In this document: piece by piece, positions 23,625 through 32,599 of the stretch
Layout: each line of letters begins with the position of its first letter
Position numbering within the stretch: position 1 is the first letter of the stretch
Assembly (NCBI RefSeq): GCF_900606115.1
Contig: NZ_UWPJ01000005.1
Span: 124,001-188,000 of the forward strand
Direction of reading: 5' to 3'
Length of the DNA stretch: 64,000 bases
Origin: Pigmentiphaga humi
Lineage (GTDB): Bacteria; Pseudomonadota; Gammaproteobacteria; Burkholderiales; Burkholderiaceae_B
Notes under the pieces: generated by a model
What the model saw: the letters and a program-made list of their open reading frames with translations, nothing else
What the model was told of the DNA's origin: nothing
Databases searched by the model: none
Position numbers and translations under genes: made by a program

Positions 23625-25061
23625 TCAGAGCACGGGTGCGAACAGCCGCACCACGTGCATGACCACGCGTTGCAGCAGCGGGATGGAGCCCCATTCGCCG
23701 CGGTCGACTTCGATCGACTGCGCGAAGTCGGCCAGCAGCATCGCCTCCACGTCCGCGGCGAAGGCCGGACTCACGGTCAGCACCGTCAGTTCGAAATTGA
23801 GGCGGAACGAGCGGTTGTCCAGGTTGGCGCTGCCCACCGCGGCGGCGTCCTCGTCGATCAGGATCACCTTCTGGTGCTGGAAGCCGGGCTGATAGCGGTA
23901 GACCTTGACCCCGGCGCGCACCGCATCGTAGGTATTGAGCAGCGAAGCCTGATAGACCATGAAATGGTCGGGCCGGCAAGGCAGCAGCACGCGCACGTCC
24001 ACGCCGCGCAGCACCGCCAGCCGCAGCGCGGACTGCACCGCCGAATCCGGCACGAAGTACGGAGACGTCAGCCAGATGCGCCGCTGCGCGGCGTGGATGG
24101 CCTGCACGATGATGAGCGATCCGGTCTCCTGGAGATCGGCCGGACCGCTGTGCAAGGCCAGGCAGCTCATGTCGCCGGGCGCGGATACCGGCGTGCGCAG
24201 CGCCGGCATGGACTCGGTCACCCAGTACCAGTCTTCGGCGAACGCGCGCTGCACCTGCGCGACGATGGGCCCGCAGAGCCGGATGTGCGTGTCGCGCCAC
24301 GGCGATAGCCGCGGATTGTCGCCCAGGTACTCGATGCCGACGTTGTGCCCGCCGACGAAGGCGGTCTGGCCATCGACCACGACGATCTTGCGGTGATTGC
24401 GGAAGTTGAGCTGGAAGCGGTTGCTGACGCGGCGTATGGCGAAGGCATGGATCTGCACGCCGCCGGCGCGCAGCGTCTCGACGTACCGGCGCGCCAGCGC
24501 ATGGCTGCCGATTCCATCGTAGAGGAAGTACACCTTGACCCCCTCGGCCGCGCGCGCCAGCAAGCGGCGCTGCAGTTCCTGCCCCAGCGCGTCGTCGCGC
24601 ACGATGAAGAACTGCACCAGCACGTAGTGCCTGGCCTCGTCGATGGCCCGGAAGATCGCCTCGAAGGTGGCCGTGCCGTCCTTGAGCAGGCGCACCTCGT
24701 TGCCGGCCAGGAAGCGGCGTCCGACCAGTTGGTCCAGGGCCAGGAAGCGGCGCAGTTCCGGCACGGCCGACGCGTCGCGGCGCAAGCCCGCGATGACGTC
24801 GGAGCGGTTCAGGTCTGCATCGCTGCGCACCTGGGCGCGCGCCTGGTTGAAGCGGTGCTCGTCCACATAGCCGGCGAAACGGCTGCGGCCGAGGAACAGG
24901 TAGGGAATCAGCGTCAGGTAGGGAGCGGAAACCAGCGCCACGGCCCACGCCACCGCCCCCTGCGAGGTACGCGTATTCATGATCGCGTGGCATGCGGCGA
25001 CGATGCCCAGCACGTGCAGCGCCGCGACTTCCAGACCGATCGACAGCAGTGTTTCCGCCAT
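23625..25061 (-). CDS. cls: cardiolipin synthase
   Basis: A 478-residue phospholipase D-family membrane enzyme that joins two phosphatidylglycerols into cardiolipin. Two N-terminal membrane helices (about 5-25 and 35-57) anchor it. The two HKD motifs are complete: H223-x-K225-x4-D230 in NHRKIVVVDG and H396-x-K398-x4-D403 in QHQKVILIDE, each followed by GGHN or GSANLD. Length and layout match ClsA-type enzymes. The next gene, for peptide deformylase, lies 96 bp upstream on the same strand. Confidence 0.93.
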   Translation of the reverse strand: MAETLLSIGLEVAALHVLGIVAACHAIMNTRTSQGAVAWAVALVSAPYLTLIPYLFLGRSRFAGYVDEHRFNQARAQVRSDADLNRSDVIAGLRRDASAVPELRRFLALDQLVGRRFLAGNEVRLLKDGTATFEAIFRAIDEARHYVLVQFFIVRDDALGQELQRRLLARAAEGVKVYFLYDGIGSHALARRYVETLRAGGVQIHAFAIRRVSNRFQLNFRNHRKIVVVDGQTAFVGGHNVGIEYLGDNPRLSPWRDTHIRLCGPIVAQVQRAFAEDWYWVTESMPALRTPVSAPGDMSCLALHSGPADLQETGSLIIVQAIHAAQRRIWLTSPYFVPDSAVQSALRLAVLRGVDVRVLLPCRPDHFMVYQASLLNTYDAVRAGVKVYRYQPGFQHQKVILIDEDAAAVGSANLDNRSFRLNFELTVLTVSPAFAADVEAMLLADFAQSIEVDRGEWGSIPLLQRVVMHVVRLFAPVL

Positions 25062-25157
25062 GCCTGGCCGACCTCCCCCTATGCCGCCCGTAATGTAACT
25101 GGCCCGGCCTCAATCTTATCGTCTTCTGCCCCGGGTTTACCCGGAAAGCGTGCCTGG

Positions 25158-25691
25158 CTAGTCGTCGCGGCCGGGATCGAGCCCCGGAAACAACACTTCG
25201 GTGTAGCCGAACTTGGAGAAGTCCTCGATGCGCGAGGGATACAGCCGTCCGATCAGGTGGTCGCATTCATGCTGCACGACCCGCGCGTGGAAGCCCTCGG
25301 CCACCCGGTCGATCGGATTGCCCTGCGGATCCAGCCCCTGGTAGCGGATGGACACGTAGCGCGGCACCGCGCCGCGCAGCCCGGGCACCGACAGACAGCC
25401 TTCCCACCCTTCCTCGCGCGCTTCGGACAGCGGCGTGATGACCGGATTGAGCAATATGGTGCGCGGTACGGCCGGGGCGTCCGGATAGCGCTCGCTGCTG
25501 TCGAAGCCGAAGATGACCAGCTGCAGGTCCACCCCGATCTGCGGCGCGGCCAGCCCCACGCCGCCGGCCGCCTCCATGGTGTCGAACATGTCGGCGATCA
25601 ACGCATCGAGTTCCGACGTCCCCACCTGCTCCACCGGCTGCGCCACGCGCAGCAGCCGGGCATCGCCCATCTTTAAAATTTCACGAATCAT
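25158..25691 (-). CDS. def: peptide deformylase
   Basis: A 177-residue metallohydrolase that removes the formyl group from nascent proteins. All three signature motifs are intact: GVGLAAPQ (about 44-51), EGCLSVPG (Cys99) and QHECDHLIG (His141, Glu142, His145). It is slightly longer than the 168-residue enzyme of E. coli, with an acidic C-terminus. No fmt gene lies next to it, so it may be a second copy, as is common in Burkholderiales. Confidence 0.95.
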   Translation of the reverse strand: MIREILKMGDARLLRVAQPVEQVGTSELDALIADMFDTMEAAGGVGLAAPQIGVDLQLVIFGFDSSERYPDAPAVPRTILLNPVITPLSEAREEGWEGCLSVPGLRGAVPRYVSIRYQGLDPQGNPIDRVAEGFHARVVQHECDHLIGRLYPSRIEDFSKFGYTEVLFPGLDPGRDD

Positions 25692-25752
25692 TCCGCGCGT
25701 CTCTCATGCTGATTTCTTCCGGCACTCATCGCGCCATCATTCATCGTATTGC

Positions 25753-25826
25753 ACCCAGGAAACCGCGGATCTGGCCCTGCCAGTCCGCCGGTTTTGCCCC
25801 CTGTGGGGGCATAGGGGGGACGGTCT
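25753..25826 (-). repeat. intergenic hairpin element, copy 4
   Basis: In minus orientation it begins directly after the stop of the glutathione transferase gene. The 37-nt hairpin at 25759-25795 has outer arms AAAACC / GGTTTC, middle GCGGA / TCCGC and inner CTGGC / GCCAG around an AGG loop. Confidence 0.75.
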
Positions 25827-26453
25827 CTATTGCAGCGGTTGCCCGAGGATGCCTTGCGCCGCCGGGCGGCTCGCCACGCGCTGGTGCCACGCCGCCAGGG
25901 CCGGCGTCTCGGGGCGTTCCACCGGCAGCAGGAACCAGCGGTCCACCGCGCAGCCGACGGCAATGTCGCCCATCGTGAAACTCTCGCCGGCGATGAAGGT
26001 GCGGCCATCGGCGAACACGCCCTCCAGCAGCAGGAGCAGGCGGCCGACCTGCTCGACCGAGCTGGCGATGGCCTGCGGGTTGCGCTGCGCCTCGGGCGTG
26101 CGCACCAGCCCGACGAAAGCCGGACCCATGGCCGGGCCGAACGAGGTGGCCTGCCAGTCCAGCCAGCGGTCGGACAGGCCGCGGGCGCGCGGATCGGCGG
26201 GCCATAGCGTGCCGGCTGCGCCGTATCGGGCCGCGAGGTAGCGCACGATGCTGTTGGATTCCCACAGGATGTAGCCGTCGTCGTCCAGGGTCGGAATGCG
26301 GCGGTTGGGGTTGAGCGCGCCGTACTCGGGCGTATCGAGCCCGCCGTACGGGCCGCCGACGTCGATGCGTTCGAACTGCAGGCCCAGCTCGCGGGCCGCC
26401 CATACCGCCTTGGCCACGTTGATGGAAGTCAGGCGGCCCCAGATGGTCATCAT
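25827..26453 (-). CDS. glutathione S-transferase family protein
   Basis: A 208-residue cytosolic GST with an N-terminal thioredoxin-like domain (ending in the conserved ESNSIVRYLAARYG, about 63-76) and a helical C-terminal domain. The first residues MMTIWGRLTSINVAKAV place Ser or Asn at the glutathione-activating position. The reaction is unknown; GSTs of this type conjugate, reduce or isomerise electrophiles. It follows a CbiX-like gene (gap 55 bp) and precedes def, all on the minus strand, though hairpin element copy 4 may end its transcript. Confidence 0.88.
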   Translation of the reverse strand: MMTIWGRLTSINVAKAVWAARELGLQFERIDVGGPYGGLDTPEYGALNPNRRIPTLDDDGYILWESNSIVRYLAARYGAAGTLWPADPRARGLSDRWLDWQATSFGPAMGPAFVGLVRTPEAQRNPQAIASSVEQVGRLLLLLEGVFADGRTFIAGESFTMGDIAVGCAVDRWFLLPVERPETPALAAWHQRVASRPAAQGILGQPLQ

Positions 26454-26508
26454 GATGGAAGTCTCCGTATGCGTATCGAGCAACTCGAATGAAGGGGAAG
26501 AGAAGGTA

Positions 26509-26919
26509 CTAACTCGGGTCCGCCGTCGGCGGGAGGGCCGCCGCGGCGATGGCATCCAGCACGCCGGGCAATTCGGACAGCACCGGCAGCGCCGCGAACC
26601 GCACGGCGGGATGCGCCGCCCGCGCCTCGTCCAGGAGGCGGGCCAGATCGCGCGTCACATGCGCGCCCGCCGCCCAGAATACCGGCAGCACGGCGATCTC
26701 GGCCATGCCCTGGCCGGCCAGGCCCGCGATGGCTTCGGGCAGCGTGGGCGACATCAGCTCCAGGAACGCGGCCGCGACCGGCGTGCCGGGATCGCGCGCG
26801 CGCAGCGCCTGGGCCAGGTGTTCCATGGGACGCGCCCACTGCGGGTCGCGCGAACCGTGGGCGAACAGGACGACGCCGCGGCGGGCCTCGCGGGCGGACG
26901 GCGCGCAGGACGGATTCAT
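26509..26919 (-). CDS. CbiX/SirB-like chelatase domain protein
   Basis: A 136-residue single-domain protein of the short CbiX type, the ancestral form of class II chelatases that insert cobalt or iron into sirohydrochlorin. The metal-binding histidine is in LFAHGSRDPQW and a second is in AGAHVTRDL. Two such domains normally dimerise to form the active unit. No tetrapyrrole genes are adjacent, so the metal and role are uncertain. It sits between a GST and an IclR regulator on the same strand. Confidence 0.8.
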   Translation of the reverse strand: MNPSCAPSAREARRGVVLFAHGSRDPQWARPMEHLAQALRARDPGTPVAAAFLELMSPTLPEAIAGLAGQGMAEIAVLPVFWAAGAHVTRDLARLLDEARAAHPAVRFAALPVLSELPGVLDAIAAAALPPTADPS

Positions 26920-26959
26920 GGGCCCTCCCGGTAGCTGGGCATGCAGGAATCCTCCAAGC

Positions 26960-27820
26960 TTACACGCGCCGCATCAGATCGTTGATGCGCTCGGCGGCGC
27001 GGCACAACAGCGGCAGCAGTTCCTGCTGCATCTGCGCGGCCGTGACGCGGTGGGCCTGGCCGCTCAGGTTCAGGGCCGCCACCGTGCGGCCGCTGCGGTC
27101 GCGGATGGGCGCGGCGATGGCCACCAGTCCCGTTTCCAGTTCGCGGTCCACCAGCGACCAGCCCTGTTCGCGCACCTGGAGCACGATGCGCTTGAGCTGG
27201 ACGGGGTCGGTGACGGTCAGCGGCGTATGCGCGCGCAGCTCCGAGCGCGCCAGCACCGCGTCGATCTCCGCGTCGGCCAGCCCGGCCAGCAGCACCCTTC
27301 CCATGGCCGAACAATAGGCCGGCAAGCGGCTGCCTATGCCCAGGTTGATGGACATGATGCGGCCGGTGGGAATGCGCAGCACGTAGACGATGTCGGTGCC
27401 GTCCAGCACCGTGGCCGAGCAGGATTGATGGGCCTCGTTGGCGAGGTCTTCCATGATGGGCTCGGCCAGGTCCCAGAACGGCATGGAAGTCAGGTAGGCG
27501 AAGCCGAGCTCGAGGATGCGCGGCGTCAGCCGGAACAGGCGCCCCTCGGCCGCCACGTAGCCCAGCTGCACCAGGGTCAGCAGGATGCGGCGGGCGCCGG
27601 CGCGGGTCAGGCCTGCCGCCTCGGCCACCTCGGTCAGCGTCATGGCGGGCCGGTCGGCATTGAAGGCGCGGATCACCGCCAGCCCACGCGCGAACGACTG
27701 CACGTAGGCGTCGCCGGGCTTGACCGCGCCGGCGGCTTCGTCCGCCCCGGCGCGCGCGGGCGGGTGGCCCGCCGCGGCCGTGCCCGCCGGACGGGCGCCG
27801 GCCGTGGGAGCTTGCGTCAT
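26960..27820 (-). CDS. IclR-family regulator, PcaR/PobR-like
   Basis: A 286-residue IclR regulator. A 35-residue Pro/Ala-rich leader precedes the winged helix (about 40-105, with LTEVAEAAGLTRAGARRILLTL), then the effector domain (about 115-285). The sequence YVQSFARGLAVIRAFNADRPAMTLTEVA is typical of PcaR/PobR-type activators of beta-ketoadipate and related aromatic pathways. It starts 10 bp after the thiolase gene, in the same direction, which supports control of thiolytic steps of aromatic breakdown (inference). Confidence 0.9.
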   Translation of the reverse strand: MTQAPTAGARPAGTAAAGHPPARAGADEAAGAVKPGDAYVQSFARGLAVIRAFNADRPAMTLTEVAEAAGLTRAGARRILLTLVQLGYVAAEGRLFRLTPRILELGFAYLTSMPFWDLAEPIMEDLANEAHQSCSATVLDGTDIVYVLRIPTGRIMSINLGIGSRLPAYCSAMGRVLLAGLADAEIDAVLARSELRAHTPLTVTDPVQLKRIVLQVREQGWSLVDRELETGLVAIAAPIRDRSGRTVAALNLSGQAHRVTAAQMQQELLPLLCRAAERINDLMRRV

Positions 27821-27830
27821 GCAGCCGGGC

Positions 27831-29012
27831 TTAGACGAGCTCGAACGCCATGGCCACGGCCTCGCCGCCGCCGATGCACAGCGACGCCACGCCGCGCTTG
27901 AGCTGGCGGGCGCGCAGCGCGCCGATCAGCGTGGCGATCAGGCGCGCGCCGCTGGCGCCGATCGGGTGGCCCAGCGCGGTGGCGCCGCCGTTCACGTTGA
28001 CCTTCTCGTGCGGCAGCTTGTGGTCGGCCATGGCGGCCATGGTCACCACGGCGAAGGCTTCGTTGATCTCGTAGAGATCGACGTCCTCGGGCTTCCAGCC
28101 GGTCTTGGCGAACAGATTGGCCATCGCGCCCACCGGCGCGGTGGTGAACCACTGCGGCTCTTGCGAGTGCTGGGCATGGCCGACGACGCGGGCCAGCGGC
28201 TTCAGGCCGAGCTTCTCGGCGGTCGAGGCGCGCATCAGCACCAGCGCGGCGGCGCCGTCGGAAATCGACGACGAATTGGCGGCGGTGACGGTGCCGTCCT
28301 TCTTGAAGGCCGGCTTGAGCGAGGGAATCTTCTCGGGCATGGCCTTGAACGGCGACTCGTCGCGGGCGATGACCTTTTCGCCCTTGCGGTCGGCGACCGT
28401 GACCGGCGCGATTTCCCATTCGAAGCTGCCGCTCTCGATGGCGGCCTTGGCGCGGCGCAGCGACTCCAGCGAGAAGGCGTCCTGCTGTTCGCGGGTGAAA
28501 CTGTACTTGGCGGCGCAATCCTCGGCGAACACGCCCATGGCGCGGCCGCGGTCGTAGGCGTCTTCCAGGCCGTCCAGCGCCATGTGGTCGTACATGGTGG
28601 TGTGGCCGTAGCGATAGCCCTGGCGGGCCTTGGGCAGCAGGTACGGGGCGTTGGTCATGCTCTCCATGCCGCCGGCCACGGCGATGTCGATGCTGCCGGC
28701 GACCAACAGGTCGTGCGCCAGCATCGCCGCCTTCATGCCGGAACCGCAGATCTTGTTGAGGGTGGAGCAGCTCACGTTCAGCGGCAGGCCCGCGCCCAGC
28801 GCGGCCTGGCGGGCAGGCGCCTGGCCTTGGCCCGCCTGCAGGACGTTGCCCATGATGACTTCCTGAACCTGTTCGGGTTTCAGGCCCGCCCGCTCGACCG
28901 CCGCCTTGATCGCGACGGCGCCCAATTGATTGGCGGACAAGCCGGCTAGTTCGCCCAGCATGGCACCCATGGGGGTGCGGGCGACCGATACAACGACTAC
29001 GGGATCCGACAT
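27831..29012 (-). CDS. acetyl-CoA C-acetyltransferase (thiolase)
   Basis: A 393-residue thiolase of typical length. The nucleophile Cys89 lies in STLNKICGSGMKA, and the catalytic His and second Cys are in ALGHPIGASGAR and SLCIGGGEAVAM. It either condenses two acetyl-CoA or cleaves beta-ketoacyl-CoA; the direction depends on pathway. AGGAG ahead of the ATG at 29012 fixes the start and excludes the longer upstream frame. It is the first gene of an operon with the PcaR-like regulator. A poly-beta-hydroxybutyrate role is possible. Confidence 0.92.
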   Translation of the reverse strand: MSDPVVVVSVARTPMGAMLGELAGLSANQLGAVAIKAAVERAGLKPEQVQEVIMGNVLQAGQGQAPARQAALGAGLPLNVSCSTLNKICGSGMKAAMLAHDLLVAGSIDIAVAGGMESMTNAPYLLPKARQGYRYGHTTMYDHMALDGLEDAYDRGRAMGVFAEDCAAKYSFTREQQDAFSLESLRRAKAAIESGSFEWEIAPVTVADRKGEKVIARDESPFKAMPEKIPSLKPAFKKDGTVTAANSSSISDGAAALVLMRASTAEKLGLKPLARVVGHAQHSQEPQWFTTAPVGAMANLFAKTGWKPEDVDLYEINEAFAVVTMAAMADHKLPHEKVNVNGGATALGHPIGASGARLIATLIGALRARQLKRGVASLCIGGGEAVAMAFELV

Positions 29013-29249
29013 CTTCGACTCCTGGTTCTGGAATGATCTTCTGGCGGCGTCCGGAAAGCTCCGCCGATCGCGCGTCCGGAACGGCGGCAACGCGCTTGCC
29101 GGGCACATGGGTAAACTAGAGCGTCTTCCCCGCAGTCCGGCGGATGAGCGGGGGCCGCGCGCCAGGCAACTGTAACAATAAGTCGCGCGTCCATTTTAGT
29201 CCGCCGCAAGCCGGGCCGCACGAGCCGCGCCCGACATCACGAACCAGCC

Positions 29250-30308
29250 ATGAATCCTCTCGAACACCAACTCCAATACCCGCTGGGCGACACCCTGCCG
29301 GCGGCCGGCATGGCCTTGGACGTCGCCCCGGGCATACGCTGGGTGCGCATGCCCCTGCCCTTCGCCCTGGACCACATCAACCTCTGGCTGATGCGCGACA
29401 CCTGGGCGGGCCGCGAAGGCTGGACCATCGTCGATTGCGGCGTGGCCCGCGACGAGGTCAGGACGCTCTGGGAAGAGGTGTTCGCGACCCAGCTCGACGG
29501 ACTGCCGGTGGTGCGGGTGATCGTCACCCACATGCATCCCGACCACATCGGCCTGGCCCACTGGCTGACCGAGAAATGGAACGCGCCGCTGCAGATGAGC
29601 GCGACCGACTTCCTGACCGCCCACCTGTTCGTCGAAGGCCGGGCCATCTCGGGCGGCGAGCGCATGGCGGCGCACTTCGAACGCAACGGCATGACCGACC
29701 CGCAGGGCCTGGCCGGCGTGCGCGCCCGCACCCGCTATTATTCGCAGCTCGTGCCGCAGGTGCCGGCCCATTTCGGCCGCATCCTCCACGGCGACACGCT
29801 GCGCATCGGCGGCCACGACTGGCAGGCCATCACCGGCTACGGGCACGCGCCCGAGCACATCTCGCTGTACAGCCCCGGCCTGAACATCGTGATTTCCGGC
29901 GACATGGTGCTGCCGCGCATTTCCACCAACGTCAGCGTCACCGACATCGACCCGGACAGCAACCCGCTGCAGCTCTACCTGGATTCGCTGGGCGGCTATG
30001 GCCACGTCCCGGCCGACGCGCTGGTGCTGCCTTCGCACGGCCGGCCCTTCGTCGGCATCCATACCCGCATCGCCCAGCAGCATGCCCACCATGCCGACCA
30101 CCTGGAACGCGTCAGGCGGGCCTGTGCCGAGCAGCCCCGTTCCGGCTACGACATCGTGCCGGTGCTGTTCAGGCGCAAGCTCGACCTGCACCAGATGACT
30201 TTCGCGCTGGGCGAAGCCATCGCGCATCTGCACATGCTCTATTACCGCGGCGACGTGGTCCGCGAGACGGGAGAAGACGGCATCGTCCGCTTCCGCGCGG
30301 CGGGCTAG
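29250..30308 (+). CDS. metallo-beta-lactamase-fold hydrolase
   Basis: A 352-residue hydrolase with the zinc motif HMHPDH (residues 94-99), further ligands in GHAPEHISLYSPGLNIVISGDMVLP, and a C-terminal helical extension of about 100 residues with a histidine-rich segment (AQQHAHHADHLERV). This architecture is found in MBL proteins annotated as putative thioesterases or glyoxalase II relatives. The substrate is unknown. It is divergent from the thiolase gene; the 237-bp gap shows no clear operator. Confidence 0.85.
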   Translation: MNPLEHQLQYPLGDTLPAAGMALDVAPGIRWVRMPLPFALDHINLWLMRDTWAGREGWTIVDCGVARDEVRTLWEEVFATQLDGLPVVRVIVTHMHPDHIGLAHWLTEKWNAPLQMSATDFLTAHLFVEGRAISGGERMAAHFERNGMTDPQGLAGVRARTRYYSQLVPQVPAHFGRILHGDTLRIGGHDWQAITGYGHAPEHISLYSPGLNIVISGDMVLPRISTNVSVTDIDPDSNPLQLYLDSLGGYGHVPADALVLPSHGRPFVGIHTRIAQQHAHHADHLERVRRACAEQPRSGYDIVPVLFRRKLDLHQMTFALGEAIAHLHMLYYRGDVVRETGEDGIVRFRAAG

Positions 30309-30437
30309 GGTCCAGGCGGGATACGCCCCCTCACATCTGTACAACCGTGTTGCGGCGCCAGGCCGCGCCACGACCCGGTACTGCTGCTATGCTTGGCGCC
30401 GCGCGCCGCAGCACCGTTCCGGCCGCAGGAGTCCCCG

Positions 30438-31103
30438 ATGAAATCCCTCTACAAGTATTTTTTCCGCGGCCTGATCGCCATCCTTCCGCTGGTGCTCACG
30501 CTGTACGTGCTCTACGTCATCGTCGCCTGGATGGAATCCCTGGCGCTGGGCGTGCTGCATCCGTTCATCGGCAGCTTCTACTTCCCGGGGATGGGGCTGG
30601 TGCTGGCCGTGGCGGCCATCGTCGCGGTCGGCATGATGCTGTCCAAAGAACGCGTACGCCGGCTGATGTCCTACGTGGAATGGCCTTTCACCAGCATCCC
30701 GGTGATCAAGAGCATCTATTCCTCGCTCAAGAGCTTCGCCGACTATTTCTCGCCGGCCAACGCGACGCGGGAAAGCGCGCAGCAGGTCGTGATCCTGCGC
30801 ATGCCCGGCAATGAAATGGAAGTGGTGGGCCTGGTCACCCGCCGCAGCACGGCGGGGCTGCCCGAAGGCTTTCTGCCCGGCGACCGGGTCGCCGTCTACC
30901 TGCCGATGGGCTACATGATAGGCGGGTATACCGTGTTCGTGCCCTCCTCCTGGCTCACCCCGATCGACATGTCGGTCGAGGAAGCCATGCGGTCGTCCCT
31001 GATCGCCTGGATGGCGCGCACGGAACCGGCGCCTGGAGCGAGCGTGGACGACACCCCTCCCGCCGCTGCGCCGGCCGCGCCCCAGGACCAGGGACGGGCC
31101 TAG
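30438..31103 (+). CDS. DUF502 inner-membrane protein
   Basis: A 221-residue protein of the widespread DUF502 family. It has two N-terminal membrane helices (about 8-30 and 52-72), the conserved IPVIKSIYSSLKSFADYF segment, and the family stretch GFLPGDRVAVYLPMGYMIGGYTVFVP (divided by an MGYM turn), with a Pro/Ala-rich disordered tail. The function is unknown. CAGGAG ahead of ATG 30438 supports the start. It stands alone, convergent with the aldehyde dehydrogenase operon. Confidence 0.88.
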   Translation: MKSLYKYFFRGLIAILPLVLTLYVLYVIVAWMESLALGVLHPFIGSFYFPGMGLVLAVAAIVAVGMMLSKERVRRLMSYVEWPFTSIPVIKSIYSSLKSFADYFSPANATRESAQQVVILRMPGNEMEVVGLVTRRSTAGLPEGFLPGDRVAVYLPMGYMIGGYTVFVPSSWLTPIDMSVEEAMRSSLIAWMARTEPAPGASVDDTPPAAAPAAPQDQGRA

Positions 31104-31122
31104 GGAGCGCTCCGGCCGGCCC

Positions 31123-32589
31123 TCAGCGGCTCCACGGCAGCGGCGCAGCGTTCGTCCCCCAGTAATAGCTCTTCTGGTTCATGTACTCGAGGATGCCCAG
31201 CCGGCCCTTCTCGCGGCCGACGCCGCTCATCTTCACGCCGCCGAACGGCGTGCTGACCGAGAACAGCTTGTAGGTGTTGATCCACACCGTGCCGGTCTGC
31301 AGGGCGGCGCCCAGGCGCCAGGCGGCCTTGTAGTCGCTGGTCCAGATGCCCGAGGCCAGGCCGTAGGCGCTGTCGTTGCACTGGGCGATCAGGTCGGCTT
31401 CGTCGGTCCAGGGCAGCAGCGCCAGCACCGGGCCGAAGATTTCTTCCTGGCACATGCGCGCCTGATTGGGCAGCCCCTCGATAATGGTCGGCAGGTAATA
31501 GCTGCCGCGGTCGTAGATGCCGCCCACGGGCCGCTGCCCGCCCGCCAGCACCTTGCCGCCCTCGTCCACGCCCAGTTGCACGTAGCGCTCCACCGACTCG
31601 CGGTGCGAGCGGCTGACCAGCGGACCCATCTGGGTCTGTTCGCTGGCCGGGTCGCCCACGCGAAGCTGGCCTACCGCCGCCACCAGGCGACGCTTGAATT
31701 CCTCGTAAACGCTGGCATGCACGAAGGCGCGCGAGCCGGCAATGCACGATTCGCCCGAGGAACTGAAGATGCCGAACAGCACGCCGGCCACGGCATGGTC
31801 GAGGTCGGCATCGGCGCAGACGATGGTGGGCGACTTGCCGCCCAGTTCCAGCGACACCGGCATCAGGCGTTCGGCCGCCAGGCGGGCGATGCCCAAACCG
31901 ACGGTGGTGCCGCCGGTGAAGGCGATGCGGCGGACCAGCGGATGGCGCACCAGCGCATCGCCCACCACCGAGCCCTTGCCGGGCAGCACGCTGATGATGC
32001 CGTCGGGCACGCCCGCCTGCTGGGCGATGCGGGCCAGCTCGATGGCCATGCGCGGCGTGATCTCGGCCGGCTTGAACACCACGGCGCAGCCGGCGGCCAG
32101 CGCCGGCGCGAGCTTCTGCGCTTCGCTGGCGATGGGCGAGTTCCAGGGCGTGATCGCGCCCACCACGCCCAGCGGCTCGTGCACGCTCATGCTGACGTAG
32201 TCGCCGCGCGAAGGCGTGATGCTGTCCTCCAGGGTCTCGGCCGCGGCGGCGAAGAACTGGAAGGTGCCCGCCGCGCTGGCCACCAGCGCGCGCGTCTCGT
32301 TGACGGGCTTGCCGTTGTCCAGGCGCTGCAGCTGGGCCAGTTCCTCGGCGCGCGCGCGAATGCCGGCGGCGATGCGGTAAAGGATGCCGGCGCGCTCGTG
32401 CGGCTTGAGCCCGGCCCAGGCGGGCTGCAGGCGCGCCCGCTCGGCGGCCTGGACGGCCTCGTCCACGTCCGCGGCGGTGGCCGCGTGCAAGGTGGCGACC
32501 TGGCTGCCGTCGGCCGGGTATTCGGTGGCGTACTTCGGACCCGAGGCATTGCGCCAGGCGCCGGCGATGAAAGTCTCGATGTGTTCCAT
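31123..32589 (-). CDS. NAD(P)-dependent aldehyde dehydrogenase
   Basis: A 488-residue aldehyde dehydrogenase of the standard superfamily fold. The cofactor motif is IAFTGGTTVGLGIA, the general-base glutamate is in SLELGGKSP, and the catalytic cysteine is in SSSGESCIAGSRAF. It resembles the semialdehyde or hydroxymuconic-semialdehyde branch, but the aldehyde is not known. It is the last gene of a Bug - alcohol dehydrogenase - aldehyde dehydrogenase set with a 10-bp gap to the alcohol dehydrogenase, so the pair probably oxidises an alcohol to an acid in two steps. Confidence 0.92.
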   Translation of the reverse strand: MEHIETFIAGAWRNASGPKYATEYPADGSQVATLHAATAADVDEAVQAAERARLQPAWAGLKPHERAGILYRIAAGIRARAEELAQLQRLDNGKPVNETRALVASAAGTFQFFAAAAETLEDSITPSRGDYVSMSVHEPLGVVGAITPWNSPIASEAQKLAPALAAGCAVVFKPAEITPRMAIELARIAQQAGVPDGIISVLPGKGSVVGDALVRHPLVRRIAFTGGTTVGLGIARLAAERLMPVSLELGGKSPTIVCADADLDHAVAGVLFGIFSSSGESCIAGSRAFVHASVYEEFKRRLVAAVGQLRVGDPASEQTQMGPLVSRSHRESVERYVQLGVDEGGKVLAGGQRPVGGIYDRGSYYLPTIIEGLPNQARMCQEEIFGPVLALLPWTDEADLIAQCNDSAYGLASGIWTSDYKAAWRLGAALQTGTVWINTYKLFSVSTPFGGVKMSGVGREKGRLGILEYMNQKSYYWGTNAAPLPWSR

Positions 32590-32599
32590 GGAATGGCTC

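Noticed and set aside
27720-28949. 409-codon plus-strand frame opposite the thiolase
   Set aside because: The thiolase has complete catalytic motifs; this frame is a compositional shadow.
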